Origin: Actinomycetes bacterium
GTDB lineage: Bacteria > Actinomycetota > Coriobacteriia > Anaerosomatales > Anaerosomataceae
Assembly: GCA_021850085.1 (NCBI GenBank)
Contig: JAJZRZ010000042.1
Coordinates: 4,211-10,245, forward strand
Direction of reading: 5' to 3'
DNA: 6,035 bases
Of the stretch, positions 1 through 5,855 are shown one piece after another. The translations under genes were made by a program, and so were the position numbers. Numbering within the stretch: position 1 is the stretch's first letter; every line of letters starts with the position of its first letter. The notes under the pieces were generated by a model, which was not told the origin of the DNA, ran no database searches, and saw only the letters and a program-made list of their open reading frames with translations.

Positions 1-1
1 A

Positions 2-1180
2 GTGCTGGGGCAGGGCACTATCGACCCGCTGGTGGCGCGGCTCGTGCCCGTCTCGGCGGCGTACTTCTTCCTCAATTACTCGCTGTTCGTGTTCCTCGAG
101 GTCCTGCGAGCGGCCAACCGTGCCCGCGAGTACGCGAGGATAGCGATCGTCTCAACGGTGCTCACCAACGTGCTTGCGGTGGTGTTCGTGGGAGTGCTCG
201 GGTGGGGCGCGGCCGGCATCTTCGCCGGTGTGGCTGCGGGAAGCGCTCTCGTCATTCCATGGACGCTGCGAGCGCTCTCGGCGGAGGGTTCGCTCTCGCC
301 CACCGGCGTCCGCCGCGACACCTTCAGCGAGCTTCTCGCGTTCGGCGCCCCGCTCGTGCCCGCAGGCGCTGCGCTGTGGGCGCTCGGCTTTCTCGACCGC
401 TTCGTGATCGAGTGGTCACGCGGGACGGCCGAGGTCGGCCTGTACTCCACCGCATACGGGCTCGGCGAGAAGATCGTCCAGCTCCTCACCCTCCCCCTCA
501 TCCTGACGATGCTGCCGGTGCTCATCAGAACGTTCGAGGAACAGGGGCGCGACACCGCCCAACGGATGCAGTCGCAGTTCACGCGATACTTCGTTCTGGC
601 GACGGTGCCGTTGCTGGCAGGGCTGGCGGTCATCGCCCGAGACTTCATGCACGTGTTCACCGGTCCCCAGTATCGGGACGCGTATCCGGTGCTCGCCGTC
701 ATCGCGGCCGCGACCCTGCTGGGAGGGCTCGTGCAGCTGGGTTCGGCCGGTCTCGTGATCAACAAGCAGTCCAAGCGGATCATGGCCAACACGCTCGCCG
801 CCACAGCACTCGACGTGGCACTCACCATCGCGTTCGTGCCGCGTTACGGCTACGTGGCGGCGGGCTGGGCGGCAACAGCCGCCTACGTCCTCCTGCTCGT
901 CCTCACGTGGGCGGGATCGAGGCGGTACATGGCCTGGACCGTGCCGTGGAGCAGCCTCGTACCGGTCTTAGCCGCAACCGCGCTCATGTCTGTGACCGTA
1001 TGGGGCCTGACGCTGGCGCTTCCCGCGACGCTGTGGGCCCTTGGCGTCGAAGCGCTAGTGGGCATGGCGGTCTACGCGCTGGCGCTGCTCGCTTTGCGGG
1101 GTGTCCGCGCAGACGAACGGGCGTTCGTCGTCGAGCTCTCCGCCGGGATGCGCTCCCGCCTGCTTGGGCGTCGCGTGTAG
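2..1180 (+). CDS. Polysaccharide flippase (Wzx/MATE-like), 5' end cut off
   Basis: Integral membrane protein of the oligosaccharide flippase family, expected to move lipid-linked sugar repeat units from the inner to the outer face of the cytoplasmic membrane. The visible 392 residues contain about eleven hydrophobic segments (roughly 15-36, 46-66, 69-88, 112-131, 158-175, 196-212, 226-247, 262-279, 284-303, 316-338, 341-365). Family members usually have 12-14 segments and about 450-500 residues, so the N-terminal one to three helices probably lie outside the window and the GTG at position 2 is unlikely to be the true start. The stretch LDRFVIEW...VGLYSTAYGLGEK (residues 131-157) is typical of the family's second half: a charged helix start followed by a GLYS.AY motif. 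The C-terminus is a short basic tail (RSRLLGRRV). The two glycosyltransferase genes nearby support a role in surface polysaccharide export. The exact substrate cannot be read from the sequence. Confidence 0.88.
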   Translation: MLGQGTIDPLVARLVPVSAAYFFLNYSLFVFLEVLRAANRAREYARIAIVSTVLTNVLAVVFVGVLGWGAAGIFAGVAAGSALVIPWTLRALSAEGSLSPTGVRRDTFSELLAFGAPLVPAGAALWALGFLDRFVIEWSRGTAEVGLYSTAYGLGEKIVQLLTLPLILTMLPVLIRTFEEQGRDTAQRMQSQFTRYFVLATVPLLAGLAVIARDFMHVFTGPQYRDAYPVLAVIAAATLLGGLVQLGSAGLVINKQSKRIMANTLAATALDVALTIAFVPRYGYVAAGWAATAAYVLLLVLTWAGSRRYMAWTVPWSSLVPVLAATALMSVTVWGLTLALPATLWALGVEALVGMAVYALALLALRGVRADERAFVVELSAGMRSRLLGRRV

Positions 1181-1190
1181 GCCGGTCGCG

Positions 1191-1376
1191 CTACTCGCGC
1201 GTCACGACCATCTTCTGGAGGGGCGCCGTCGGGAACGGCTCGACCACGTCGTGGCTGTGCATCAGGATGCAGCCCGCCCAGCCCGCGTGCCGTTGCTGAC
1301 GGATGCCCTGCTCGATGCGCGGGAGCTGAAGGTGCGGCCTTGGCCGCCCTGGTCGCGACGGGCGGCATGCGTCCAA
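1191..1376 (-). pseudogene. Decayed C-terminal fragment of an L,D-transpeptidase (YkuD family)
   Basis: In this frame the last 45 or so codons, from about 1333 down to the TAG at 1191, end almost always in G or C, as in the real genes around it. They read IEQGIRQQ, then WAGCILMHSHDVVEPF, then LQKMVVTRE. I match this to the end of YkuD-type L,D-transpeptidases, normally SHGC(I/V)RM...DVVELF...GT.VVI, which cross-link peptidoglycan through the Cys of that motif. The Cys and the following HDVV helix are kept. The Ser-His before Gly-Cys has become Trp-Ala and the Arg two residues after Cys is Leu, changes that should inactivate the enzyme. No N-terminal domain or convincing start is present: the only start is a TTG at 1376 without a ribosome site, and third positions between 1340 and 1376 look non-coding in this frame and more coding-like in another, suggesting a frameshift. 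It is most likely a relic. The alternative is a chance reading frame; the motif match is by eye. Confidence 0.5.
1343..1366 (-). terminator. GC-rich hairpin just after the leftward glycosyltransferase
   Basis: GCCGCCC (1343-1349) and GGGCGGC (1360-1366) form a perfect 7-bp stem around a 10-base loop that itself contains the self-complementary GTCGCGAC. The stem begins about 20 bases downstream of the TGA at 1386-1388 on the minus strand, the right place for a transcription end. No T-run follows (the next bases on that strand are CAAGGCC), so it is not a classical intrinsic terminator. It could be a U-tract-less hairpin or simply G+C-rich sequence in a decayed gene. Confidence 0.3.
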
Positions 1377-1385
1377 GTACGAGGG

Positions 1386-2558
1386 TCAGGGGCAAGACCC
1401 GGGCGCCCCGGCGATGTGCCGCCGTCCGGTGCCGCCGAGCAGCTCCGCGTACAGATCGAACAGCTGAGTCTCAAGGCGGTCCCAGTTGAGCTTTCCCTCG
1501 ACCAGGCGCCTCCCCTCCTCGGCCGCATGGGTCGCCCGCTCTGGTTCCCGTAGGAACCCGAGCACGGCCCGGGCGGCGGATCGCGGATCACCCGGGGCGA
1601 CGAGTGCACCGCCGACGCCGCCCGTCAGCGCGCGGACCGGCCCGAGCCCGGTGGATACGTACGGGATGCCCGCGGCCATGTAGTCGAACACCTTGGTGGG
1701 GACGTTCTTCTGGAACTTGGGGATGTCGTGCAGAAGGGAAAGACCGACGGCGGCCTGCCGTAACACTGGGGCGATCTCGCCGTAGGGCACCGGCGCCAGC
1801 ACGGTCACTGCGGCCGGATCGAGCGCGGCAAGGCGCGGGACCACCTCCTCGGTCGGAGTGCCGACGAGCACGAGATGGGCCGCCGGTATCTCCTGCCGCA
1901 CCAGCGCCACGGTCTCGAGCATCTCCTCGAAGCCGCGGACAGCCGAGATCGAGCCGACGTAGATGAGGCGCGGTTCGGCAGGCGGCTCGATGCGTGCCGG
2001 TGGGAACAGGTCCAGCGGCGGAAAGTTGTGGAGACACAGGACCCTTCGCACGCCGATTGCCCGATACCGATGCTCGAGCGCCTCGTCAGCAACGACCACT
2101 GCGTCGAATCGGGGCACGTGCCGGCGCTCGATCCGGTCCACCCACCACGCCACCAGACGCCGCAGCGGCATGGGGATGTACGACTTGGTCATCATCGCGT
2201 CGGGATGGTGCTCATGCGCATCGTAGATGACCGGGACAGCGTGCCGCCGCGAGAATCGCGCCATCGCCGGGACGAGTTCGACATTGTGGAAGTGGTAGAG
2301 GTCCGCGCGCTGCGCCTCGGCGAGCTTCACCACCCGACGCACCTCGAGCCAGCGGCGGAGACGCCCTCCCCGCTTGGGGGTGGTGACGATCTCGACGCCT
2401 TCCAGCATCCGTCGCGGGCCGTTGTCCCGGCACACCAGGACCGTCCGCCAGCGTGTCGCCACCGACCGCGCCTCGTGGTACAGGATGCGGCCGTCGGTGG
2501 GTATGTTCACCGAGGTCACATGGCAGATCGTGACGGGTCTCGCGGTGGTGGTCTCCAT
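1386..2558 (-). CDS. GT4-family glycosyltransferase
   Basis: Cytoplasmic or membrane-associated retaining glycosyltransferase with the GT-B fold, predicted to add a sugar from a nucleotide-sugar donor to a growing surface glycan. Numbering from ATG 2558 (390 residues): the N-terminal Rossmann half starts at VTICHVTSV (9-17) and includes DLYHFHNVEL (86-95) and IYDAHEHHPD (111-120). The C-terminal half starts at RLIYVGSIS (197-205) and contains LVLVGTP (229-235) and the donor-site segment VPTKVFDYMAAGIP (286-299). The position usually held by the second Glu of the EX7E motif is Asp (292), and the first Glu position is Lys (284). The frame is open to an ATG at 2654, but the first 32 codons are not family-like. 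I prefer 2558 because GAAGG lies five bases upstream; ATG 2570 is the other option. The last 16 residues (GGTGRRH...SCP) look like run-on sequence rather than a conserved end. The gene diverges from the next glycosyltransferase. Donor and acceptor are unknown. Confidence 0.87.
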   Translation of the reverse strand: METTTARPVTICHVTSVNIPTDGRILYHEARSVATRWRTVLVCRDNGPRRMLEGVEIVTTPKRGGRLRRWLEVRRVVKLAEAQRADLYHFHNVELVPAMARFSRRHAVPVIYDAHEHHPDAMMTKSYIPMPLRRLVAWWVDRIERRHVPRFDAVVVADEALEHRYRAIGVRRVLCLHNFPPLDLFPPARIEPPAEPRLIYVGSISAVRGFEEMLETVALVRQEIPAAHLVLVGTPTEEVVPRLAALDPAAVTVLAPVPYGEIAPVLRQAAVGLSLLHDIPKFQKNVPTKVFDYMAAGIPYVSTGLGPVRALTGGVGGALVAPGDPRSAARAVLGFLREPERATHAAEEGRRLVEGKLNWDRLETQLFDLYAELLGGTGRRHIAGAPGSCP

Positions 2559-2562
2559 GCCT

Positions 2563-2568
2563 GCCTTC
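2563..2568 (-). promoter_or_regulatory. Ribosome binding site deciding the ATG 2558 start
   Basis: On the minus strand GAAGG is followed by CAGGC and then the ATG at 2558, a five-base spacing. The upstream ATG at 2570 overlaps this site and has only a weak purine run (GGGCTCCTCG) before it, so 2558 is preferred. Confidence 0.45.
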
Positions 2569-2590
2569 ATCGAGGAGCCCGGGGTCTCCG

Positions 2591-2603
2591 TGGTAGGATA
2601 ACA
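2591..2603. promoter_or_regulatory. Candidate two-way promoter: overlapping extended -10 elements
   Basis: The plus strand reads TGGTAGGAT (2591-2599), matching the extended -10 pattern TGnTAnnnT. The minus strand reads TGTTATCCT (2603-2595), matching the same pattern. Each hexamer (TAGGAT, TATCCT) has four of six matches to TATAAT, including the key second A and last T. I found no -35 box at 16-18 bases on either side, which is compatible with extended -10 promoters. Predicted starts about 7 bases downstream would give leaders of about 30 bases to ATG 2638 on the plus strand and ATG 2558 on the minus strand. It is the most A+T-rich patch of this gap. Spelling and placement are seen directly; promoter activity is inferred. 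Confidence 0.4.
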
Positions 2604-2627
2604 TCCGCCGAGGATGCCCCCGCGCAC

Positions 2628-2632
2628 GAGGA
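2628..2632 (+). promoter_or_regulatory. Ribosome binding site deciding the ATG 2638 start
   Basis: GAGGA lies five bases before the ATG at 2638. The in-frame ATG at 2614 has only an AGG directly against it and would add eight Arg/Pro/Thr-rich residues before the conserved MRILYI start, so 2638 is preferred. Confidence 0.55.
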
Positions 2633-2637
2633 CCCGG

Positions 2638-3855
2638 ATGAGAATCCTGTACATCTACCAGTTCTTCGCCACGCCCGAATCTTCGCTCGGGCTCACGCGC
2701 AGCTACGAGTTCGCGCGCGCGCTGGTGGACGCCGGCCACGAGGTCACCATTCTCACCAGCGCCTCGAACCTTTCCGAGGAGTTCCGGCGCGACTTCGTCA
2801 CCCGCGGCACGGTCGACGGGATCGACGTCCGGGCGGTCCGCGTCGGCTACTCGAACTACATGAGTCACGTCCGCCGCATCGTGTCGTTCGCGGCGTTCAT
2901 GCTGAGCTCCGTGTGGGTCGCGCTGCGCGTTCCCAGACCCGACGTGGTGGTAGCCTCCTCGACGCCCATCACGGTGGCGCTTCCGGGGCTTGCCGTGGCC
3001 AGGCTCAAACGGGTGCCCTTCGTCTTCGAGGTCCAGGACCTGTGGCCAGAGGCCGCCATCCAGATGGGCGCGATCACGCGTCACGGCCCCATCGCCACGA
3101 TCGCCAAGCGTCTCGAACGAGCCGCGTACCGCACTGCGTCCGCCGTGGTGCCGGTCTCCCCGGGCATGGCCGCGGGCGTGGTCGCCGAGGGTACCGCGCC
3201 GTCGCGCGTACACATGATCCCGAACTTCTCAGACCTTGACCGGTTCCACCCGGGCCCCAAGGACGACGCGACCCTCGAGCGGTACGGGCTCGTGGGAAAG
3301 TTCGTGGTGGGCTACACGGGCGCGCTCGGCCCGAGCAATGCCGTCCACGAACAGGTACCCGAGGCGGCACGCGTGCTCGCACAGCGCGGGCGCAACGACA
3401 TCGCCTTCGTCATCGCGGGCGACGGCAAGAGCCTGCCGGAGCTGCACAGCGCCACGGACGGACTGGATAACGTCTTGCTCCTCGGGCGTGTGCCCAAAGT
3501 GGAGGTGCCGGCGCTCACCAGGACCGCGGACGTGCTCATGGCGCTTTTCGGCGACAAGCCGATCCTTGCCACCAACTCCCCCAACAAGTTCTTCGACGCC
3601 CTCGCCTCCGGCCGTCCGGTGATCGTGAACCAGCCGGGATGGACCCGCGAACTGGTGGAGGAGTCCGGAGCCGGTCTGTATGTGCCGGTCGGCGACGGGG
3701 TGGCACTGGCGGATGCCATCGAGGCGCTCGCTGACGACCCGGTACGCACCGCGGCGATGGGCCGCGCGGCTCGCGAGCTGGCCGAGGAGCGGTTCGGGCG
3801 CGATCTTCAGGCCGGGCGGATGGTCGCCTTGCTCGAGCGCACCGCGCTCGGCTAG
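2638..3855 (+). CDS. GT4-family glycosyltransferase, WbuB-like
   Basis: A complete 405-residue GT-B glycosyltransferase of the kind found in capsule, O-antigen and exopolysaccharide loci (WbuB/WcaI-like), predicted to transfer a sugar in the cytoplasm to a membrane-linked acceptor. The start MRILYIYQFF..PE.S, then R21-SYEFARALVDAGHEVTILTS, is characteristic of this group. The N-terminal half also carries the hydrophobic stretch 80-99, DVVVASSTP (102-110) and FEVQDLWPEAA (130-140), the last a strong family signature. The C-terminal half runs from VVGYTGALG (223-231) through FVIAGDG (257-263) and VLLLGRVP (279-286) to NSPNKFFDALASGRPVIV (313-330). The position usually occupied by the catalytic-region Glu of EX7E is Asp 320. 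The linker PSNAVHEQVPEAARVL (232-247) replaces the more usual N.HGLD..L segment but keeps length. Start 2638 is chosen for its ribosome site and fit to the family. The gene ends in the CTAG shared with the LCP gene. Confidence 0.9.
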   Translation: MRILYIYQFFATPESSLGLTRSYEFARALVDAGHEVTILTSASNLSEEFRRDFVTRGTVDGIDVRAVRVGYSNYMSHVRRIVSFAAFMLSSVWVALRVPRPDVVVASSTPITVALPGLAVARLKRVPFVFEVQDLWPEAAIQMGAITRHGPIATIAKRLERAAYRTASAVVPVSPGMAAGVVAEGTAPSRVHMIPNFSDLDRFHPGPKDDATLERYGLVGKFVVGYTGALGPSNAVHEQVPEAARVLAQRGRNDIAFVIAGDGKSLPELHSATDGLDNVLLLGRVPKVEVPALTRTADVLMALFGDKPILATNSPNKFFDALASGRPVIVNQPGWTRELVEESGAGLYVPVGDGVALADAIEALADDPVRTAAMGRAARELAEERFGRDLQAGRMVALLERTALG

Positions 3856-5276
3856 TCGCCCGCTCGCTCCCACGTCGCGTAATCCTTGCCCACGACGACG
3901 AGCAGGTCCGTCGAGAACACGTACATGCCCCTGCTGTTGACGACGCGTGCCTTCGGCAGCGCAGCGGCTACCTGCAGCGCAGCTGTCCGATCGCTCGTGT
4001 ACACCACGAGCGTCTCGTCATACACGAACTGGTTCGCGTTGCCCACCTCGTCCACCATGTAACCCTCAGCGCGCAGAATCTCGGCGACCACGTTCGCGCT
4101 GCCCTCTATCCCGGCACCGTTGCGCACCGTCACGCTCACGGCCGAGGGCTGTACCGGCGCCTCCACGGTCTCGGTCGCGTCAAAGCTCCGGCCCTCGAGC
4201 ATCGCGTTCACAAGGAACTCCTTGTGCTCCTTGTCCGGCCACACGTACGGCGACTTCCACTCGCCCATGACGGTGGCCGTCTGCACGTTGCCGCTCCCCA
4301 TCTCCCGCAGCGCCATCGCGACATCGATGATCTGGTTCATGGACATGTCCGTGGACATGTACCGGGACACTTCCTTCACGATCCCGGGAATCTTCACGAC
4401 GTTTCCAACCTGGGTCACCTGATCTGCGAGCGCCTTGAAGAACTGCTGCTGGTTACGCATGCGCGTGAAGTCGGCATCGGGAAAGTCGCGGCTCCGTACG
4501 AACGTGAGAGCGTGATCGCCGTCGAGCAGCTGATATCCCTGCGGGATGTACGACGCGGTGAACGAGCCGTGGCTGGAGGCCTTTGGGTCGTCGATCTCGG
4601 TCTCCACGTCGATCCAGACACCGCCGAGCGAGTCCACGACGTGGATGAAGCCGTCGAAATCTATGTCCATATAGTGGTGGATAGGCATGCCGAGGAAGTC
4701 CTGCACCGTCTCGACCATAAGAGGCGGGCCACCATGGAACGTGGCGGTGTTGATCTTCTGCACGCCGCGGCCGGGTATCTCGGCTCGGGTGTCTCGGGGT
4801 ATCGAGAGCATCCACACGCGATTGTTCTCGGGATCGATGCGCGCGACGATGATCGTGTCGGCTCGTGCCGACTCCTCGCCGGGTCTGCTGTCCTGACCGA
4901 GCAGCAGCACGTTGAACGGTTCCTTGGGCACACGCTCGGTCAGCGCGCCTTCCAGATCGCCTTGCGCCTGCGAGTTCTCGTTCATCGTCGCTTGGGCCGA
5001 GCGCAACAGCGAGTACGCCCATACGCCCACGCCGAGCACGACCACGACGATCGCGGCCATTACGCCGAGGGCCGCGTTGCGGGCGGCCTTTCGGCGCCTC
5101 ACACGCTGTGCGCGCATGGGAGGAGCCGCCTCCACCATGCCCGATGAGCGCCGCCTCATGCCGGCACGTGACGTGTCGAGTCGCCGCTGGTTGCGAGCGC
5201 TTCCCGAATCCGATGATCGCGATGTTGAATGACGTCCCAAGTGCGCAAGCTCCTTCAGATGTTCCTCATCGTGCAT
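3852..5276 (-). CDS. LytR-CpsA-Psr (LCP) family cell-wall glycopolymer transferase
   Basis: LCP enzymes move lipid-linked glycopolymers onto peptidoglycan at the outer face of the membrane. Residues numbered from ATG 5276 (474 aa): a basic, Ser/Arg-rich cytoplasmic tail (1-66), one membrane anchor (about 68-90), the LCP catalytic domain (about 120-290) and a C-terminal LytR_C domain (about 380-465, starting SVTVRNGAGIEGSA). Family residues are visible: the DSR at 129-131, D140, SIPRDTR (158-164), KIN (174-176) and the RSRD..DADFTRMRNQQ run (261-277) with its Arg and Asp residues. The catalytic site therefore looks intact. The start is uncertain. ATG 5276 has no ribosome site, a TTG at 5240 has AAGGAG nine bases upstream, and an ATG at 5117 gives the more usual short basic tail with GGAGG ten bases upstream. 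Third-position G+C is low from 5276 to about 5160, so a shorter protein is quite possible. It follows fabZ after 113 bases on the same strand. Confidence 0.92.
   Translation of the reverse strand: MHDEEHLKELAHLGRHSTSRSSDSGSARNQRRLDTSRAGMRRRSSGMVEAAPPMRAQRVRRRKAARNAALGVMAAIVVVVLGVGVWAYSLLRSAQATMNENSQAQGDLEGALTERVPKEPFNVLLLGQDSRPGEESARADTIIVARIDPENNRVWMLSIPRDTRAEIPGRGVQKINTATFHGGPPLMVETVQDFLGMPIHHYMDIDFDGFIHVVDSLGGVWIDVETEIDDPKASSHGSFTASYIPQGYQLLDGDHALTFVRSRDFPDADFTRMRNQQQFFKALADQVTQVGNVVKIPGIVKEVSRYMSTDMSMNQIIDVAMALREMGSGNVQTATVMGEWKSPYVWPDKEHKEFLVNAMLEGRSFDATETVEAPVQPSAVSVTVRNGAGIEGSANVVAEILRAEGYMVDEVGNANQFVYDETLVVYTSDRTAALQVAAALPKARVVNSRGMYVFSTDLLVVVGKDYATWERAGD
5250..5255 (-). promoter_or_regulatory. 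Strong ribosome binding site inside the long LCP frame
   Basis: AAGGAG on the minus strand, within a longer GAAGGAG, sits nine bases before an in-frame TTG at 5240. The longer ATG start at 5276 has no such site, so this may mark the true start and give a protein of 462 residues. Confidence 0.35.
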
Positions 5277-5389
5277 TGCAGGTGGACGGTGATCCCATCG
5301 TGCAAACCGCGGCCGCTACCCGTTCGTTACCAGACGGCCACACGCCGCCTGATTGCTCAAGCAGCAGCCACGCCGGTCCTCCAAACGCG
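5277..5389 (-). other. Spacer between fabZ and the LCP gene
   Basis: There are 113 bases between the fabZ stop and the longest LCP start. I see no convincing -10/-35 pair, no hairpin followed by a T-run and no open frame of note. It holds an isolated GCGGCCGC palindrome (5309-5316). If the LCP gene starts at 5240 or 5117 the leader is longer. Whether the LCP gene is read through from fabZ or has its own promoter cannot be told from the sequence. Confidence 0.4.
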
Positions 5390-5812
5390 CTATTGTACCG
5401 CGAACATGAGTACTCCGACGCACGCCACTTGATCACCCACGTAAGCCGACGCCTCCCCGAAGCCGACGCGGCCCCGGACTTTCGTCAGCTCGACGTGCAT
5501 GGTGAGCGTGTCGCCGGGAACCACTTGGCGCTTGAACCGCACCTTGTCGATACCCGCGAAGAACGCGATCTTGCCCGCATTCTGTGGTAGCGAGAGAAGT
5601 GCCACCGCTCCCACCTGCGCCATCGCCTCTACGATGAGGACCCCCGGCATCACGGGATGCCGGGGGAAATGTCCCTGCGTCCAGAACATCTGCATGGTGA
5701 CGTCGAGCTCGCCCGTCGCCTTGACCCCGGGCTCCAGGTCGAGGACTCTGTCCACCAGCAGGAACGGGTCCCGATGCGGGATGATGCCCTCGATCGCCGA
5801 TCGATCGAGCAT
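5390..5812 (-). CDS. fabZ: 3-hydroxyacyl-[acyl-carrier-protein] dehydratase FabZ
   Basis: Cytoplasmic hot-dog-fold enzyme of type II fatty-acid synthesis that removes water from (3R)-hydroxyacyl-ACP to give trans-2-enoyl-ACP. The protein has 140 residues, the usual length. It begins with the family pattern IEGIIPHRDPFLLVDRV (7-23) and has the active-site segment GHFPRHPVMPGVLIVEAMAQ (47-66), with catalytic His 48 and Glu 62. Next come the IDKVRFKRQVVPGD strand (88-101) and the usual C-terminal GEASAYV...A segment. The ATG at 5812 is preceded by AGGAGG with an eight-base spacing, so the start is secure. It lies 43 bases downstream of murA on the same strand, probably in one transcript. There is no lpx gene in view, so a link to lipid A is not suggested. 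A strong inverted repeat overlaps the active-site codons. Confidence 0.97.
   Translation of the reverse strand: MLDRSAIEGIIPHRDPFLLVDRVLDLEPGVKATGELDVTMQMFWTQGHFPRHPVMPGVLIVEAMAQVGAVALLSLPQNAGKIAFFAGIDKVRFKRQVVPGDTLTMHVELTKVRGRVGFGEASAYVGDQVACVGVLMFAVQ
5641..5666. repeat. Perfect 11-bp inverted repeat inside fabZ
   Basis: CCCCCGGCATC (5641-5651) and GATGCCGGGGG (5656-5666) are exact reverse complements around a four-base loop (ACGG on the plus strand). In the fabZ message they span the codons for PRHPVMPG of the active-site motif. A stem with nine G:C pairs in eleven and a tetraloop should be stable in RNA. The repeat is seen directly; any function is unknown, and there is no T-run after it. 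Confidence 0.8.
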
Positions 5813-5820
5813 ACGTGTCC

Positions 5821-5826
5821 CCTCCT
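5821..5826 (-). promoter_or_regulatory. fabZ ribosome binding site
   Basis: A consensus AGGAGG on the minus strand lies eight bases before the fabZ ATG at 5812. It is the strongest Shine-Dalgarno site in the window and fixes the fabZ start. Confidence 0.85.
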
Positions 5827-5855
5827 ATCGTCTCGCCGCCTGAGTGCGGCACGTG

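Noticed and set aside
76..828. Minus-strand frame of 250 codons opposite the flippase
   Set aside because: Ser/Arg/Ala-rich antisense shadow of a clearly real membrane protein gene.
202..1299. Plus-strand frame of 365 codons inside the flippase region
   Set aside because: Shifted frame of the flippase with an Arg/Ala/His-rich product and no hydrophobic pattern.
2212..3213. Minus-strand frame of 333 codons across the divergent gap
   Set aside because: Covers both glycosyltransferases in the wrong frames, with an Arg/Gly/His-rich product and no recognisable domain.
1875..3239. Long plus-strand frame of 454 codons
   Set aside because: It lies antisense to one glycosyltransferase and out of frame with the other, has a low-complexity Arg/His/Pro-rich product, and is a typical shadow frame of G+C-rich DNA.
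4340..4360. Repeated TGGACATGT with a GGACATGTCC palindrome
   Set aside because: It encodes the Met-Ser-Thr-Asp-Met-Ser-Met run of the LCP protein, so the repeat is explained by repeated residues.
5309..5316. GCGGCCGC palindrome in the fabZ-LCP spacer
   Set aside because: A single G+C-only eight-base palindrome is expected now and then in DNA this G+C-rich; no partner site seen.
5277..5389. Possible LCP promoter using TTGAGC as a -35 box
   Set aside because: No acceptable -10 hexamer at 16-19 bases downstream on the minus strand.
5835..5850. GCCGC/GCGGC inverted repeat between murA and fabZ
   Set aside because: Only five base pairs with a six-base loop and no T-run; too weak to call a terminator or regulatory RNA.
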